Of a stretch of DNA of 64,000 nt, positions 52,859 through 61,554 are shown piece by piece (positions within the stretch are counted from its first letter, which is position 1; every line of letters begins with the position of its first letter). Source of the DNA: CAUTYU01 sp963545205 (GTDB lineage Bacteria > Desulfobacterota > Desulfovibrionia > Desulfovibrionales > Desulfomicrobiaceae); contig CAUUHW010000011.1 of NCBI GenBank assembly GCA_963545205.1, positions 10,979 to 74,978 of the forward strand, read 5' to 3'. A program made the position numbers and the translations under genes. The notes under the pieces were generated by a model that ran no database searches, was not told the origin of the DNA, and saw nothing but the letters and a program-made list of their open reading frames with translations.

Positions 52859-54199
52859 GTGAAAATATTGGAAGTAGAAAAAGCAGAAGTTGAGACTGTC
52901 TGGAACAAGATTGTCAAGGCCCGCAGTGAGCTGGTTCTCGATCATCCGTTTTTTGGCGTGCTTGCTTTGCGTCTGCGCCTGAAAAATGATCCTGGCTGTG
53001 AGACGGCCTGGGCTGATGGCCGTACACTTGGGTTTAACAGCGAGTACGTGCAAAAGCTTTCTCTGGAGCAGACCAAAGGGCTGCTTGGGCATGAGGTCAT
53101 GCACCTGGCCTGCGGTCATCATTTGCGCCGAAATGGCCGTAACGCCAGATTATGGAATCAGGCCTGCGATCTGGCTATCAACTGGTTGCTTCTTGATGCC
53201 GGCCTGACACTTCCCGAAGGTTTTTTTGATGACCCTGAACTGCGGGACAGGGAAGTGGAGGCCATTTATGAAGTTTTACTTGAACGCTCTGAAAAGCAGG
53301 GCGAAAGCGGTGAAAACGGTGAACAGGGAGAAAGTGAAGTCAGCGGCGGTGGACATGGAGAGGGCGGTCTGCTTGAAACTGACAGCTCTTCGCAGGCTTC
53401 TGAAGGAAAAAATAAGGAAAACAGCGGAAAAGGCAAAAAAATATTGCAACTGGCAGGCGCAGGAGGAGAAAAGGACGAGCAAGAGGCCGAGTACGGTGAT
53501 CCGGGCAAGAGCGGTGAAGTCCGTGACGCGCGGGGAGTGGACGGCGGCGCGCCAACTCCGGCGGAACATGAACAGCTTGCGCAGGAAGCTGAGGCTGATT
53601 TTATCATTGCCTTTCAGCAGGCCAAATCTTTTGGATCCTTGCCGCAGGGAATTGCCCGGTTGGTGCGGGCCAGGCTTTTTCCACAGCTGAACTGGGCCGA
53701 ACTTTTGCGCCGGTTTATTGAACTCAGCGCCAGCAATGATTATAGCTGGAGTCCGCCCAACAGACGTTATATTCACGCGGGATTGTATCTGCCAAGTACC
53801 CGCGCTCAGGATTTGCCGCATACCATTGTTGCTGTGGATACTTCCGGCAGTATTTCTCCGGCAGAACTTGACCAGTTTGCTGCGGAACTTTCTTCCATTT
53901 TATATGATTTTGATACCATAGTCAGTGTTGTGTATTGCGACAGTGCTGTAAGCGGCGTACAGGAATTTGCCCGCATGGATCTGCCTTTGAAGCTGTCACC
54001 AAAGGGCGGGGGCGGAACAGATTACTGTCCGGTATTTTCCTGGGTGGAAGAAAACGGTATTCAGCCTGCCTGTCTTGTGTATTTGACGGATCTGGAATGT
54101 AACCGTTATCCGGCGGAGCCGTATTATCCTGTGCTATGGGTCACGACAAGTCCGAACAGATTACCGCCCTTTGGAGAACGTATTCAGCTCGCTTTGTAA
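52859..54199 (+). CDS. vWA-like putative metallopeptidase (DUF2201 type)
   Basis: A 446-residue protein with an N-terminal zinc metallopeptidase-like domain (GHEVMHLACGHHLRR near residue 76, an HExxH motif) and a C-terminal VWA-like domain with MIDAS residues (AVDTSGSIS near 325, GGGGTDYCPVF near 384, YLTDLEC near 402). A Glu/Gly/Ser-rich disordered linker (~140-235) joins them. These proteins commonly work with MoxR-type AAA ATPases, but none lies next to this gene. It begins with a GTG at 52859. Substrate and role are unknown. Confidence 0.83.
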   Translation: MKILEVEKAEVETVWNKIVKARSELVLDHPFFGVLALRLRLKNDPGCETAWADGRTLGFNSEYVQKLSLEQTKGLLGHEVMHLACGHHLRRNGRNARLWNQACDLAINWLLLDAGLTLPEGFFDDPELRDREVEAIYEVLLERSEKQGESGENGEQGESEVSGGGHGEGGLLETDSSSQASEGKNKENSGKGKKILQLAGAGGEKDEQEAEYGDPGKSGEVRDARGVDGGAPTPAEHEQLAQEAEADFIIAFQQAKSFGSLPQGIARLVRARLFPQLNWAELLRRFIELSASNDYSWSPPNRRYIHAGLYLPSTRAQDLPHTIVAVDTSGSISPAELDQFAAELSSILYDFDTIVSVVYCDSAVSGVQEFARMDLPLKLSPKGGGGTDYCPVFSWVEENGIQPACLVYLTDLECNRYPAEPYYPVLWVTTSPNRLPPFGERIQLAL

Positions 54200-54224
54200 A
54201 TGAATTGTATGACATGGAGGTACA

Positions 54225-54689
54225 ATGCACATAGAATGGAAAATAGAAAAAAAGCGCGGAAATTATCGCCCCAAACTGAGCTGGAAAATCAGCCTTGATG
54301 AGTATGAAAAAAATCTGGCTCTGGGGAGTGTTGAAGTTGAATCAACGCTGCCCAAACCGCCGGAAGAATGGGAAGGGTTCTGCTATCCGGGACATAATGA
54401 GCGGGTTGCGAACTGGAAAGCGCAAGCCTATTACTCGTTAAGCACTCCTTGCCACAAAAATAAAGAGCTGGAGGGCAGTGTCAGGCTGCCTTGGCGTGAA
54501 GACAATCTGTACCCGGAGATTGAACAGAGTTTTGACCTGCTGCGTGGCGTTTTTGAGCAGGCCCTGCGGGCTGCCTATGACAGTCTGCCTCTTGAAACCG
54601 GGCAGCAGATGAATTCTTCAGCGCCGATGAAAAAACATATTGCTTCTGATCTGGCCGCGCAAAGGCTGCTGCGGGCTGTTGGGCAATAA
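54225..54689 (+). CDS. Conserved-looking hypothetical protein
   Basis: A 154-residue soluble protein rich in Trp, Lys and Glu (MHIEWKIEKKRGNYRPKLSW opening, PPEEWEGFCYPGHNERVANW, SVRLPWREDNLYPEIEQSFD). The C-terminal half is helical (LRGVFEQALRAAYDSLPLE). It has a GGAGG site and sits 25 bases after the vWA/metallopeptidase gene, so the two are probably co-expressed. I do not recognise a family. Confidence 0.7.
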   Translation: MHIEWKIEKKRGNYRPKLSWKISLDEYEKNLALGSVEVESTLPKPPEEWEGFCYPGHNERVANWKAQAYYSLSTPCHKNKELEGSVRLPWREDNLYPEIEQSFDLLRGVFEQALRAAYDSLPLETGQQMNSSAPMKKHIASDLAAQRLLRAVGQ

Positions 54690-54729
54690 AAAAACGAAAT
54701 CTGAATTTTTCAGACAAGTTGAGGTTTGC

Positions 54730-55398
54730 GTGTTTCCTTTTTTCAAGACATTTGCCAGTTTGTCAAAAGCGAGGCTCCGGGGAATTTTTTTGTTTTGCGC
54801 TGTGATGGCCGTTGTTCTTGCCCTGGCCTTTGCCTTGGGATTGGGCTGGTTGACAGCTTTGCTGGAATACTGGGACACAGCCTGGCTGAATACGCTGGCC
54901 GGCTGGATTACAGGGACACTGGGCGGGGTGGTGGCCTGGTTCATGCTCCCGACTCTGGTTGTCCTGATTGCCGGAATTTTTCAGGAAACAGTTATCGCCC
55001 GCGTGGAAAAAGCCTGTTATGCTGAGCGGCAACGCACCGAACCGCCCCGACTGTGGCCGGATATTGTCCACGACATTCGTTTTACCTTGCGGGTGTTGGG
55101 GCTGAACTTGCTGCTTGTTCCTTTTTATCTTTTTGGAATTGGTTTTGTGCTGTCAATCCTGCTCAACAGCTATCTGCTGGGACGGGAATTTTTTGAGGTT
55201 GCTGCTGGCTATCACCTGGGTAAAAAACAGGCCCAGTTTTTTGGCAAAAAATTTCGTGGCCCGATTTATCTGGGCGGGCTGATAATCACTTTGGCAACCT
55301 TGGTGCCGATTTTGAATATGAGTGTGCCTGTTCTGGCTGTGGTCTGGATGACCCATCTCTATCATCATCTGGAGCTGAAAAAAGAACAGGGAGTATAA
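54730..55398 (+). CDS. EI24/CysZ-like membrane protein
   Basis: A 222-residue integral membrane protein of the EI24 domain family, which contains CysZ, a sulfate permease of E. coli. Helices lie at LFCAVMAVVLALAFALGLGWLTAL, GVVAWFMLPTLVVLIAGIFQETVI, LNLLLVPFYLFGIGFVLSILL and ITLATLVPILNMSVPVLAVVWM; the family pattern NxYLLGREFFEVAAGYH is present near residue 145. The start GTG at 54730 has GAGG five bases before it; a TTG at 54640 would put it inside the previous gene. Sulfate import would suit the organism but EI24 relatives have varied roles. Confidence 0.78.
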   Translation: MFPFFKTFASLSKARLRGIFLFCAVMAVVLALAFALGLGWLTALLEYWDTAWLNTLAGWITGTLGGVVAWFMLPTLVVLIAGIFQETVIARVEKACYAERQRTEPPRLWPDIVHDIRFTLRVLGLNLLLVPFYLFGIGFVLSILLNSYLLGREFFEVAAGYHLGKKQAQFFGKKFRGPIYLGGLIITLATLVPILNMSVPVLAVVWMTHLYHHLELKKEQGV

Positions 55399-55423
55399 GC
55401 AATAAAAAAAACAGGCAAACAAA

Positions 55424-55900
55424 TTACAGATCAATCCACTGAACCTGCGGTGGGCAGTTTTGTTCCAGAGTCAAAATGGCCATGCTGGCCTGCCCATCGC
55501 GCGGGTGGGAAACAGAACCGGGATTGAAGAGGCGCGCACCGGTTGAGGCCCGTGACCAGTCTCGTTTGTGCGTGTGGCCGTATAAAATAAGGTCGTAACC
55601 GGGGCCAAAGGCACGGGCCACGGTTTCTCCAACCAAAGACCGTCCCCAGCCATGTGCCACTCCCAGGCGCAATCCGGCCAGTTCCAGAGTCAGACTGGCA
55701 GGAGTCTGCAAGCCATAATCACAGTTACCGCGCACCAGCCAGGCCCGGTTATGGCCGCGCAGGCAGGCTTCAATTTCTTCGCCAACAACATCGCCACAAT
55801 GAATAACAGCGTCCGCCGGCTGTAAATAGCGTTCAAAAAGTGCGGCAAAGGCAGGATTGACCTGCTCAAGATGGGTGTCGGAAAGAACAGCTACCCGCAT
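55424..55900 (-). CDS. YfcE/MJ0936-family metallophosphoesterase
   Basis: A 158-residue calcineurin-like phosphodiesterase. All metal-binding motifs are visible: SDTHLEQ (residue ~7), HCGDVVG (~35), RGNCDYG (~57), HGWG (~83) and YGHTHKRDW (~106). Relatives hydrolyse phosphodiesters such as cyclic nucleotides in vitro; physiological substrates are mostly unknown. It overlaps the rpe stop by 10 bases, so it is the last gene of the heme/rpe operon. Confidence 0.88.
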   Translation of the reverse strand: MRVAVLSDTHLEQVNPAFAALFERYLQPADAVIHCGDVVGEEIEACLRGHNRAWLVRGNCDYGLQTPASLTLELAGLRLGVAHGWGRSLVGETVARAFGPGYDLILYGHTHKRDWSRASTGARLFNPGSVSHPRDGQASMAILTLEQNCPPQVQWIDL

Positions 55901-56568
55901 GCTTGTCCGGTCATGGCCTGCTGAAACAGGGTGTGCATTTTATCGTATGGTTCACCTGTAAAAAAGGCGGAACCGGAAACCAGTACGTCCGCGCCGGTTG
56001 AGATAATTGCTGCGGCGTTTTTCAGATGTACACCGCCATCTACCTGAATGAGAGTGGAGGGTGAATGTTTTTGTACCATATCCGCCAGTTCGGCAATTTT
56101 ATCCCATACAAAGGGAATAAATGACTGACCGCCAAAACCGGGATTTACACTCATCAGCAGCACCATATCAAGCTGGGGCAGGACGTAGCGCACACTTGCC
56201 AAAGATGTGGCCGGATTAAGAGCCACGGCACATTTTACGCCAGCTTCCCTGATCTGGCTGAGCACCCGTTCCAGATGCACGCAGGCCTCGGCATGCACGC
56301 AAATCAGATCGGCTCCGGCATCAACAAACTGGCTGATGTAATGCTGCGGCTGTTCAATCATCAGGTGGACGTCAAAAAACAGGCGGGAGCTGGGGCGCAG
56401 TTTTTTGATAACCGGCGGACCAAAGGTGATGTTGGGCACAAAAAGGCCATCCATGATGTCCCAGTGTACCCATTTGAGCCCGGCTTCTTCCAGGGCCAGC
56501 AGTTCCCGTTCCAGATTGCCAAAATCAGAAGAAAGCAAAGACGGGGAAAGTATTGGTTCAGTCTTCAT
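55891..56568 (-). CDS. rpe: Ribulose-phosphate 3-epimerase
   Basis: Rpe interconverts ribulose 5-phosphate and xylulose 5-phosphate in the pentose phosphate pathway. The 225-residue TIM barrel has LSPSLLSSDFGNLERE at the start, VHWDIMDGLFVPNITFGP near 36 (catalytic Asp and metal ligands), HAEAC near 85, MSVNPGFGGQSFIP near 138 and QVDGGVHLKNA near 170. I set the start at 56568 (MKTEPILSPSLL); the frame stays open upstream only because it overlaps the previous gene. Confidence 0.96.
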   Translation of the reverse strand: MKTEPILSPSLLSSDFGNLERELLALEEAGLKWVHWDIMDGLFVPNITFGPPVIKKLRPSSRLFFDVHLMIEQPQHYISQFVDAGADLICVHAEACVHLERVLSQIREAGVKCAVALNPATSLASVRYVLPQLDMVLLMSVNPGFGGQSFIPFVWDKIAELADMVQKHSPSTLIQVDGGVHLKNAAAIISTGADVLVSGSAFFTGEPYDKMHTLFQQAMTGQACG

Positions 56569-57022
56569 CTGCGTTATCCCGCATGGCAAAATCAACCTTA
56601 ATCTTAAAAACCTGCAAGGCCGGAAGATTGTGGATTTCAATGCCGGTCTTTTGAGTGATCGCGTGCAGGCTGTCCTGCACCGCCTGTTCTGATGGCCCGA
56701 TATAGGTAAACCAGATATTGCGCTGATGCCGACGCAGATAGTTGTGGGTGACACCTGGATGCGAATTGACTTCATTGACAAAAGCTTCCATTTTTTCTTC
56801 TGGCACCTGAGCGGAACACAGGGTTGAATGCCAGCCCAGCTCTGATGTCTGGAAATTGGCTCCGATACGCCGGATAATGCCTGTTTCACGCAGGGCCCGC
56901 ACTCTGGCCAGGGTTTCAGCCTCACTCAGGTCAAGCATTTCGCCAAGTGTTTGATATGGGCGGGAAACAAGCGGGAACCCGGTCTGGATAATATCAAGCA
57001 GTTTTTTGTCAGTTGTGTCCAT
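56558..57022 (-). CDS. Siroheme decarboxylase subunit (AhbA/AhbB family)
   Basis: A 154-residue Lrp/AsnC-like protein that with its partner decarboxylates siroheme to 12,18-didecarboxysiroheme, the first dedicated step of alternative heme synthesis. It has the winged-helix DKKLLDIIQTGFPLVSRPY...IIRRIGANF at the N-terminus, and THNYLRRHQRNIWFTYIGP near residue 90 as the active-site segment. It looks more like AhbA than AhbB to me. AhbA and AhbB usually work as a pair and only one is found here. It overlaps the ahbD end by 14 bases. Confidence 0.85.
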   Translation of the reverse strand: MDTTDKKLLDIIQTGFPLVSRPYQTLGEMLDLSEAETLARVRALRETGIIRRIGANFQTSELGWHSTLCSAQVPEEKMEAFVNEVNSHPGVTHNYLRRHQRNIWFTYIGPSEQAVQDSLHAITQKTGIEIHNLPALQVFKIKVDFAMRDNADED

Positions 57023-58136
57023 ACTGTTTGGGCTCTGTTTCGTAGTTTTTTGCGGGGGCAGAGGGTTGGTAGGTGCAAAGCGGTTCCGGCGCCAGATGGT
57101 TGCCCCGCATGGTAAAGGCTCGCGCCCGGCAACCGCCGCAGACGCGGTGATAGTCACAGATACCGCACTTGCCTTCGTAGCTCAAGCGGTCGCGAAATTG
57201 CAGAAAATAGGGCGAAGTGCGCCAGATTTCTGGGAATGGTGTCTGGGTTGTCTGGCCGCAGTCAAGATCAAGGTAGCCGCAGGGCTGTACCTGACCGGTA
57301 TGGGAGATAAAACAAAAGCCAATGCCGCCAAGACAACCTCTGGTCATGGCATCAAGCCCGAAATTTTCCCGCGTGACAGGCAGGCCTTCGGCCTTGGCCC
57401 GCTGGCGCATGATGCGGTAATAATGCGGCGCGCAGGTCGCTTTCAGGTGCATGGATGTTGTTTTGCGAAAATCGTAAAACCAGTTCAGAACGTCTTCATA
57501 TTCCTGTGCAGAAATAACCTGATTGCCAAGCGCAGCTCCCCGTCCTGTCGGCACAAGTAAAAAGATATGCCAGGCGGCTGCGCCCAGATTTTGCGCCAAA
57601 TCAAAAATATTTTTGAACTGGTTTAAGTTGGCCCTAGTAACGGTTGTATTGACCTGAAACGGAATCCCCGCAGTTTTCAGATACTCAATTCCGCGCAGGG
57701 CGCTTGCAAAGGCCCCCGGCACACCGCGAAACTGGTCGTGGCTTTGCCTATCTGGCCCGTCAATGGAGATACTGCACCGCTGTATACCGCTGGCCCGCAT
57801 TTTCTGGGCATTTTCAGGTGTGATCAGCGTGCCGTTGGGAGCCATGACGCAACGCAGTCCCAGGGAGTTCGCGTGGTCAACCAGTTGAAAAATGTCCTTG
57901 CGCAGCAATGGCTCACCGCCGGTAAAAATGATAATCGGGCTGCCCAGTCCTGGAAAGGTGTCGATCAGCTTGAGCGCCTGTTTCGTTGTCAGTTCTCCCG
58001 GATATGGTTCTTCGTGCGCTTCGGCCCGGCAATGCTTACAGGCCAAGTTACAGGAACGGGTGACTTCCCAGGCAATGAGCCTGAGCTGGGGCGCGTCGCC
58101 AAGTTTCTGGCCGGAATATTGAGCATGAGGATGCAC
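57009..58136 (-). CDS. ahbD: Heme b synthase AhbD (radical SAM)
   Basis: AhbD oxidatively decarboxylates two propionates of Fe-coproporphyrin III to vinyl groups, giving heme b. The 375-residue enzyme has the radical SAM CxxxCxxC motif in VTRSCNLACKHCRAEA near residue 33, TGGEPLLR near 72, and a second cluster region at the C-terminus (CGYLDLDCGQ, CGICDYHRVCGGCRARA near 320-340). The GTG start at 58136 has AAGGA upstream. Its neighbours hemB, ahbC and ahbA/B confirm the pathway. Confidence 0.92.
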   Translation of the reverse strand: MHPHAQYSGQKLGDAPQLRLIAWEVTRSCNLACKHCRAEAHEEPYPGELTTKQALKLIDTFPGLGSPIIIFTGGEPLLRKDIFQLVDHANSLGLRCVMAPNGTLITPENAQKMRASGIQRCSISIDGPDRQSHDQFRGVPGAFASALRGIEYLKTAGIPFQVNTTVTRANLNQFKNIFDLAQNLGAAAWHIFLLVPTGRGAALGNQVISAQEYEDVLNWFYDFRKTTSMHLKATCAPHYYRIMRQRAKAEGLPVTRENFGLDAMTRGCLGGIGFCFISHTGQVQPCGYLDLDCGQTTQTPFPEIWRTSPYFLQFRDRLSYEGKCGICDYHRVCGGCRARAFTMRGNHLAPEPLCTYQPSAPAKNYETEPKQYGHN

Positions 58137-58157
58137 AGTGTGTCCTTGCGTAATCTG

Positions 58158-59132
58158 TTATTTTAACCAGCCAAGTACGTCTTCTGTAAAATAGGTCAAA
58201 ATCGTGTCTGCCCCGGCCCGTTTGATACCCGTTAAGGATTCCAGCACAAGCGCTTTTTCGTTCACAAAGCCAAGTTTGGCTCCGGCCTTGATAAGCGCGT
58301 ATTCTCCGCTGACCTGATAGGCAGCCAGCGGCAGGGAAAAGCGGTCTTTAAGCAGACGGACAATATCCAGATACGGGCCCGCGGGTTTGACCATCAGTAT
58401 ATCTGCGCCCTCGCTGATATCGGCCTGAGCCTCACGCAGGGCTTCACGCGCGTTGGCTGGGTCCATCTGGTAGGCCCGGCGGTCGCCAAATCTGGGCGCG
58501 CTTTCTGCTGCGTCCCGAAAAGGGCCGTAAAAGGCAGAGGCGTATTTTACGGCGTAGGATAAAATGGGCAGTTCCTTGAATCCATTTGAGTCAAGAGCGC
58601 TCCGGATGGCGCCAATGCGGCCGTCCATCATATCGGAAGGAGCGACAATATCCGCTCCGGCCCGGGCGTGGGAAAGAGCTGTACGGGATAAAAGCTCCAG
58701 GGTGGAATCGTTTTCCACCTTGGCATCTGCAATCAGGCCGCAGTGTCCGTGCGAGGTGTATTCGCATAAACAGACATCCGTTACGACCAGCAAATGGGGC
58801 CAGCGTTTTTTTAAGCAGCGGGTCGCCTGCTGGACAATGCCGTTTTCAGCCCAGGCCTGTGATCCGGTTTCGTCCTTTTTACGCGGCAGGCCAAAGAGCA
58901 TCAGGGCGCATAAGCCTTTATCCACAGCCTGCTCGATCCGTTTTTCCAGCATGGGTAGGGACAGTTGGTACTGGCCGGGCATGGACGCGATTTCCCGGTA
59001 AAAAGACGGGTTGTCTGTATCAACAACAAAATAGGGTTGAAGCAGGTCTTCTGGGCGCAGATGCGTTTCACGCACAAATGCCCGCAGGCTATCACTTCTG
59101 CGCAGACGGCGGCCACGAAAAAAGTTTTGCAT
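58158..59132 (-). CDS. hemB: Delta-aminolevulinic acid dehydratase (porphobilinogen synthase)
   Basis: HemB condenses two 5-aminolevulinate molecules to porphobilinogen. The 324-residue protein has the zinc-type cysteine cluster VCLCEYTSHGHCG near residue 118, the SYAVKYASAFYGPFRDA region with the Schiff-base lysine near 195 and the catalytic VKPAGPYLDI near 248. It lies between ahbC and ahbD, so early tetrapyrrole synthesis and the late heme steps are co-transcribed. Confidence 0.97.
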   Translation of the reverse strand: MQNFFRGRRLRRSDSLRAFVRETHLRPEDLLQPYFVVDTDNPSFYREIASMPGQYQLSLPMLEKRIEQAVDKGLCALMLFGLPRKKDETGSQAWAENGIVQQATRCLKKRWPHLLVVTDVCLCEYTSHGHCGLIADAKVENDSTLELLSRTALSHARAGADIVAPSDMMDGRIGAIRSALDSNGFKELPILSYAVKYASAFYGPFRDAAESAPRFGDRRAYQMDPANAREALREAQADISEGADILMVKPAGPYLDIVRLLKDRFSLPLAAYQVSGEYALIKAGAKLGFVNEKALVLESLTGIKRAGADTILTYFTEDVLGWLK

Positions 59133-59144
59133 AGTCTATTCTCT

Positions 59145-60329
59145 TTAAGCGATGCCAATTTCGGCATCAGTCAGATAACAGGCCGGATCTTCGGCCCAGA
59201 TGTCATTGTAATATGCCTCTGCCCTGGCGCGAAAGTTGCCGCCGCAGATTGTCAGATACTGGCACTTGGCGCACCGCCCGCCCACGTATCTTTTTTTATC
59301 TTTGAGTTGGGAAAGCAGCGGAATGTCTGCATCTGTCCAGATCTGGGAAAAAGGCCGCTTAAGCACGTTGCCAAAGCTGTGGATACGCCAGAACTGGTCG
59401 GCGTGTACCTGCCCGTCCCAGGAAATACAGCCAATTCCGCGGCCGGAATTATTGCCCTCATTAAACTGCAAAAGGCGCATCACTTCTTCCGCCCGTTTGG
59501 GATTTTCCCTGAGCAAACGGAAATACACATACGGCCCGTCCGCATGGTTATCAACAGTCAGAATTTCCTTGGGAGTTCCGGCTTCAAAAAGGTTTCTGGT
59601 TTCGTCCATAATCAGGTCAACAACAGACCGCGTCTGGTCGTGGCTTAAATCCTCTTCTATCAGTTCCGAACCGCGTCCTGAATAGACAAGATGATAAAAA
59701 CAGCAGCGTGGAATCTCCATATCCCTGAGTAGCCCGAAGATAAGTGGAATTTCCTGGGCATTGCGTTTGTTGATGGTAAAACGCAGCCCGACTTTCAGGC
59801 CTTCGGCCTGGCAGTTGGCCACGCCTTGCAGAGCTTTTTTGAATGCGCCTTTTACGCCGCGAAAATGGTCATGGACTTCTTCGCCACCGTCCAGAGAAAT
59901 GCCGACATAGGAAAGCCCGACTTTTTTCAATTCCTGTGCCTTGGCCGGGGTAATGAGGGTTCCGTTGGTGGAAATAACCGCGCGCATACCTTTTTGTACG
60001 GCGTAGCTGGCCAGTTTTGGCAGGTCGTCGCGTACCAGGGGTTCGCCGCCGGAAAACAGCATAACCGGACTGCCAAAAGTAGCCAGGTCATCAATAATAG
60101 CCTTGCCCTGCTGAGTGGAAATTTCATCTTGTCCCTTGCTTGGCAGGGCCTGGGCGTAACAGTGTACACATTTCAGGTTGCATCTGCGGGTCATGTTCCA
60201 GACTACAACCGGTTTTTTATCTTTGGAAAACTGGAGCAGGTGGGAAGGCAGTTTTTTGGCCTCCCGGCCATAGCGCAACACATCGGAAGATTCGATATTG
60301 TCGCAATACAGTTTTGAAATTCCAATCAT
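59145..60329 (-). CDS. ahbC: Fe-coproporphyrin III synthase AhbC (12,18-didecarboxysiroheme deacetylase, radical SAM)
   Basis: AhbC removes the acetate side chains of didecarboxysiroheme. The 394-residue radical SAM protein opens with MIGISKLYCDNIESSDVLRY, a segment shared by AhbC/NirJ proteins, then TRRCNLKCVHCYAQA near residue 47 (CxxxCxxC), FSGGEPLVRDD near 92 and an auxiliary cluster CAKCQYLTICGGNFRARAEA near 355. It is the first gene of the ahb operon, with a promoter and a palindrome upstream. Confidence 0.92.
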   Translation of the reverse strand: MIGISKLYCDNIESSDVLRYGREAKKLPSHLLQFSKDKKPVVVWNMTRRCNLKCVHCYAQALPSKGQDEISTQQGKAIIDDLATFGSPVMLFSGGEPLVRDDLPKLASYAVQKGMRAVISTNGTLITPAKAQELKKVGLSYVGISLDGGEEVHDHFRGVKGAFKKALQGVANCQAEGLKVGLRFTINKRNAQEIPLIFGLLRDMEIPRCCFYHLVYSGRGSELIEEDLSHDQTRSVVDLIMDETRNLFEAGTPKEILTVDNHADGPYVYFRLLRENPKRAEEVMRLLQFNEGNNSGRGIGCISWDGQVHADQFWRIHSFGNVLKRPFSQIWTDADIPLLSQLKDKKRYVGGRCAKCQYLTICGGNFRARAEAYYNDIWAEDPACYLTDAEIGIA

Positions 60330-60373
60330 AAATAATTTACTCCATCTGCTTGGCTCATCGCCAGAAAATTTTC

Positions 60374-60388
60374 TAGGAAAAATTCCTA
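60374..60388. promoter_or_regulatory. Palindromic operator candidate at the ahb promoter
   Basis: TAGGAA-AAA-TTCCTA is a perfect 6+3+6 inverted repeat lying 5-19 bases downstream of the ahbC -10 box, a typical repressor position. The regulator is unknown. Confidence 0.45.
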
Positions 60389-60392
60389 TTTC

Positions 60393-60420
60393 GGTATATG
60401 GTTTTTGCCTCTTTTGTCAA
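60393..60420 (-). promoter_or_regulatory. Promoter of the ahb operon
   Basis: Minus strand TTGACA (60420-60415), 16-base spacer, TATACC (60398-60393). Confidence 0.6.
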
Positions 60421-60489
60421 AAAAAAACGCAGATGGTTTGTCAAAATAAACAAAGGTTATAGGGGCATACATTTGTACAGCTGAAAAAA

Positions 60490-61404
60490 TCAGGCGGCTC
60501 CCATTGAAGAAATAAGGAGCAGAAGCAGGAACATCGCGATAAAAAGAGGAAGAAAGACAGCCATTGCCGCCCTGATCAGACTGACAGAATGAACGGTTTT
60601 GTACCCTAAGATAACACAGACAAGCGACCAGGCCGCGCTTATACCGGGTCCCTGGGAAAAAAGCACGGCAAAAACAGCGGAAAGAATAAACGGAGCACTC
60701 CCGTAACAGGCAACCCGAAACGTGGCTTCAAAGTCCTTGCCTGTCCCCCCGCTTAAAACAAGAAGCAGGTGATTGAGGGCGGCAACAAAAAACTGGCTGC
60801 CGGCAAAAAAGGGCGGATAGAGCAGCAAAAGTTTGGCTGGGTTGATTTCTACAGGCATCTGTCCAAGCATTTCATTGCCCTGAATAATTGTGCCAGTATT
60901 CATACCCTGCAACAGAAGGTTAAAAACAAGCTGGAGTTCAATAATGAGCAGGTAAAAAATCAAAGGCCGCAGCAACCCTCCGCTTGTACGCATGTTTTGA
61001 AAAAAATGGACAGGGTGGAATAAAACAGTAACCAGGGTCTGCATAAAGCCTGTAACAAAGCCGTATCTGCGTGTATCTTCCCAGGAGGGAAAAATTGTTT
61101 TGGTAAAAGCGGGTTCGTTTTCCGCTTCTTTTTCGTTTGTTCCCAGCTCCTGCAAGCCCTGCCAGAAATTTTTGTTTGTTTGCGAGGAACGCTGTGAAGT
61201 TTCCTGCTGCATTGGTTGAGGCTCTGGGCGGGTAACAGGCGCGGCCTCTTCTTTTTTTTCCTGCTGCTGTTCAGGAAGGGACACGAGTTCGCGAAACTGA
61301 AATTTATGCCGGCATTTGGGGCAGGTTGCCATTTGCGCCTGTGGAGGCAGTTTTTCTTCCTTGATATCGCGGTGGTAACCGCATTGTGGACAGGTGATAT
61401 TCAT
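60490..61404 (-). CDS. Zinc-ribbon and Yip1-domain membrane protein
   Basis: A 304-residue protein. The N-terminal 40 residues form a zinc ribbon of the MJ0042 type (CPQCGYHRDI...CPKCRHKFQF), followed by a Gln/Glu-rich linker (~45-105). From ~120 on there are about five membrane helices (LLRPLIFYLLIIELQLVFNLLLQG, FILSAVFAVLFSQGPGI, AVFLPLFIAMFLLLLLISS) of the Yip1 type. The start at 61404 gives MNITCPQCG. Role unknown; Yip1-like bacterial proteins are uncharacterised. Confidence 0.8.
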   Translation of the reverse strand: MNITCPQCGYHRDIKEEKLPPQAQMATCPKCRHKFQFRELVSLPEQQQEKKEEAAPVTRPEPQPMQQETSQRSSQTNKNFWQGLQELGTNEKEAENEPAFTKTIFPSWEDTRRYGFVTGFMQTLVTVLFHPVHFFQNMRTSGGLLRPLIFYLLIIELQLVFNLLLQGMNTGTIIQGNEMLGQMPVEINPAKLLLLYPPFFAGSQFFVAALNHLLLVLSGGTGKDFEATFRVACYGSAPFILSAVFAVLFSQGPGISAAWSLVCVILGYKTVHSVSLIRAAMAVFLPLFIAMFLLLLLISSMGAA

Positions 61405-61554
61405 TTTTTGTGTTGGGCTAAAGTGTACTGATGGATGGGTATCCCTAGCCCGAATACAAACGCAAATCAAGGCCTGGTCCATGCTGGAACCGGGGTCTTT
61501 GTTATTCTGAACAACAATCAGAAATTAAAAAATTTTGCGTCTGCGGATTTTTTT

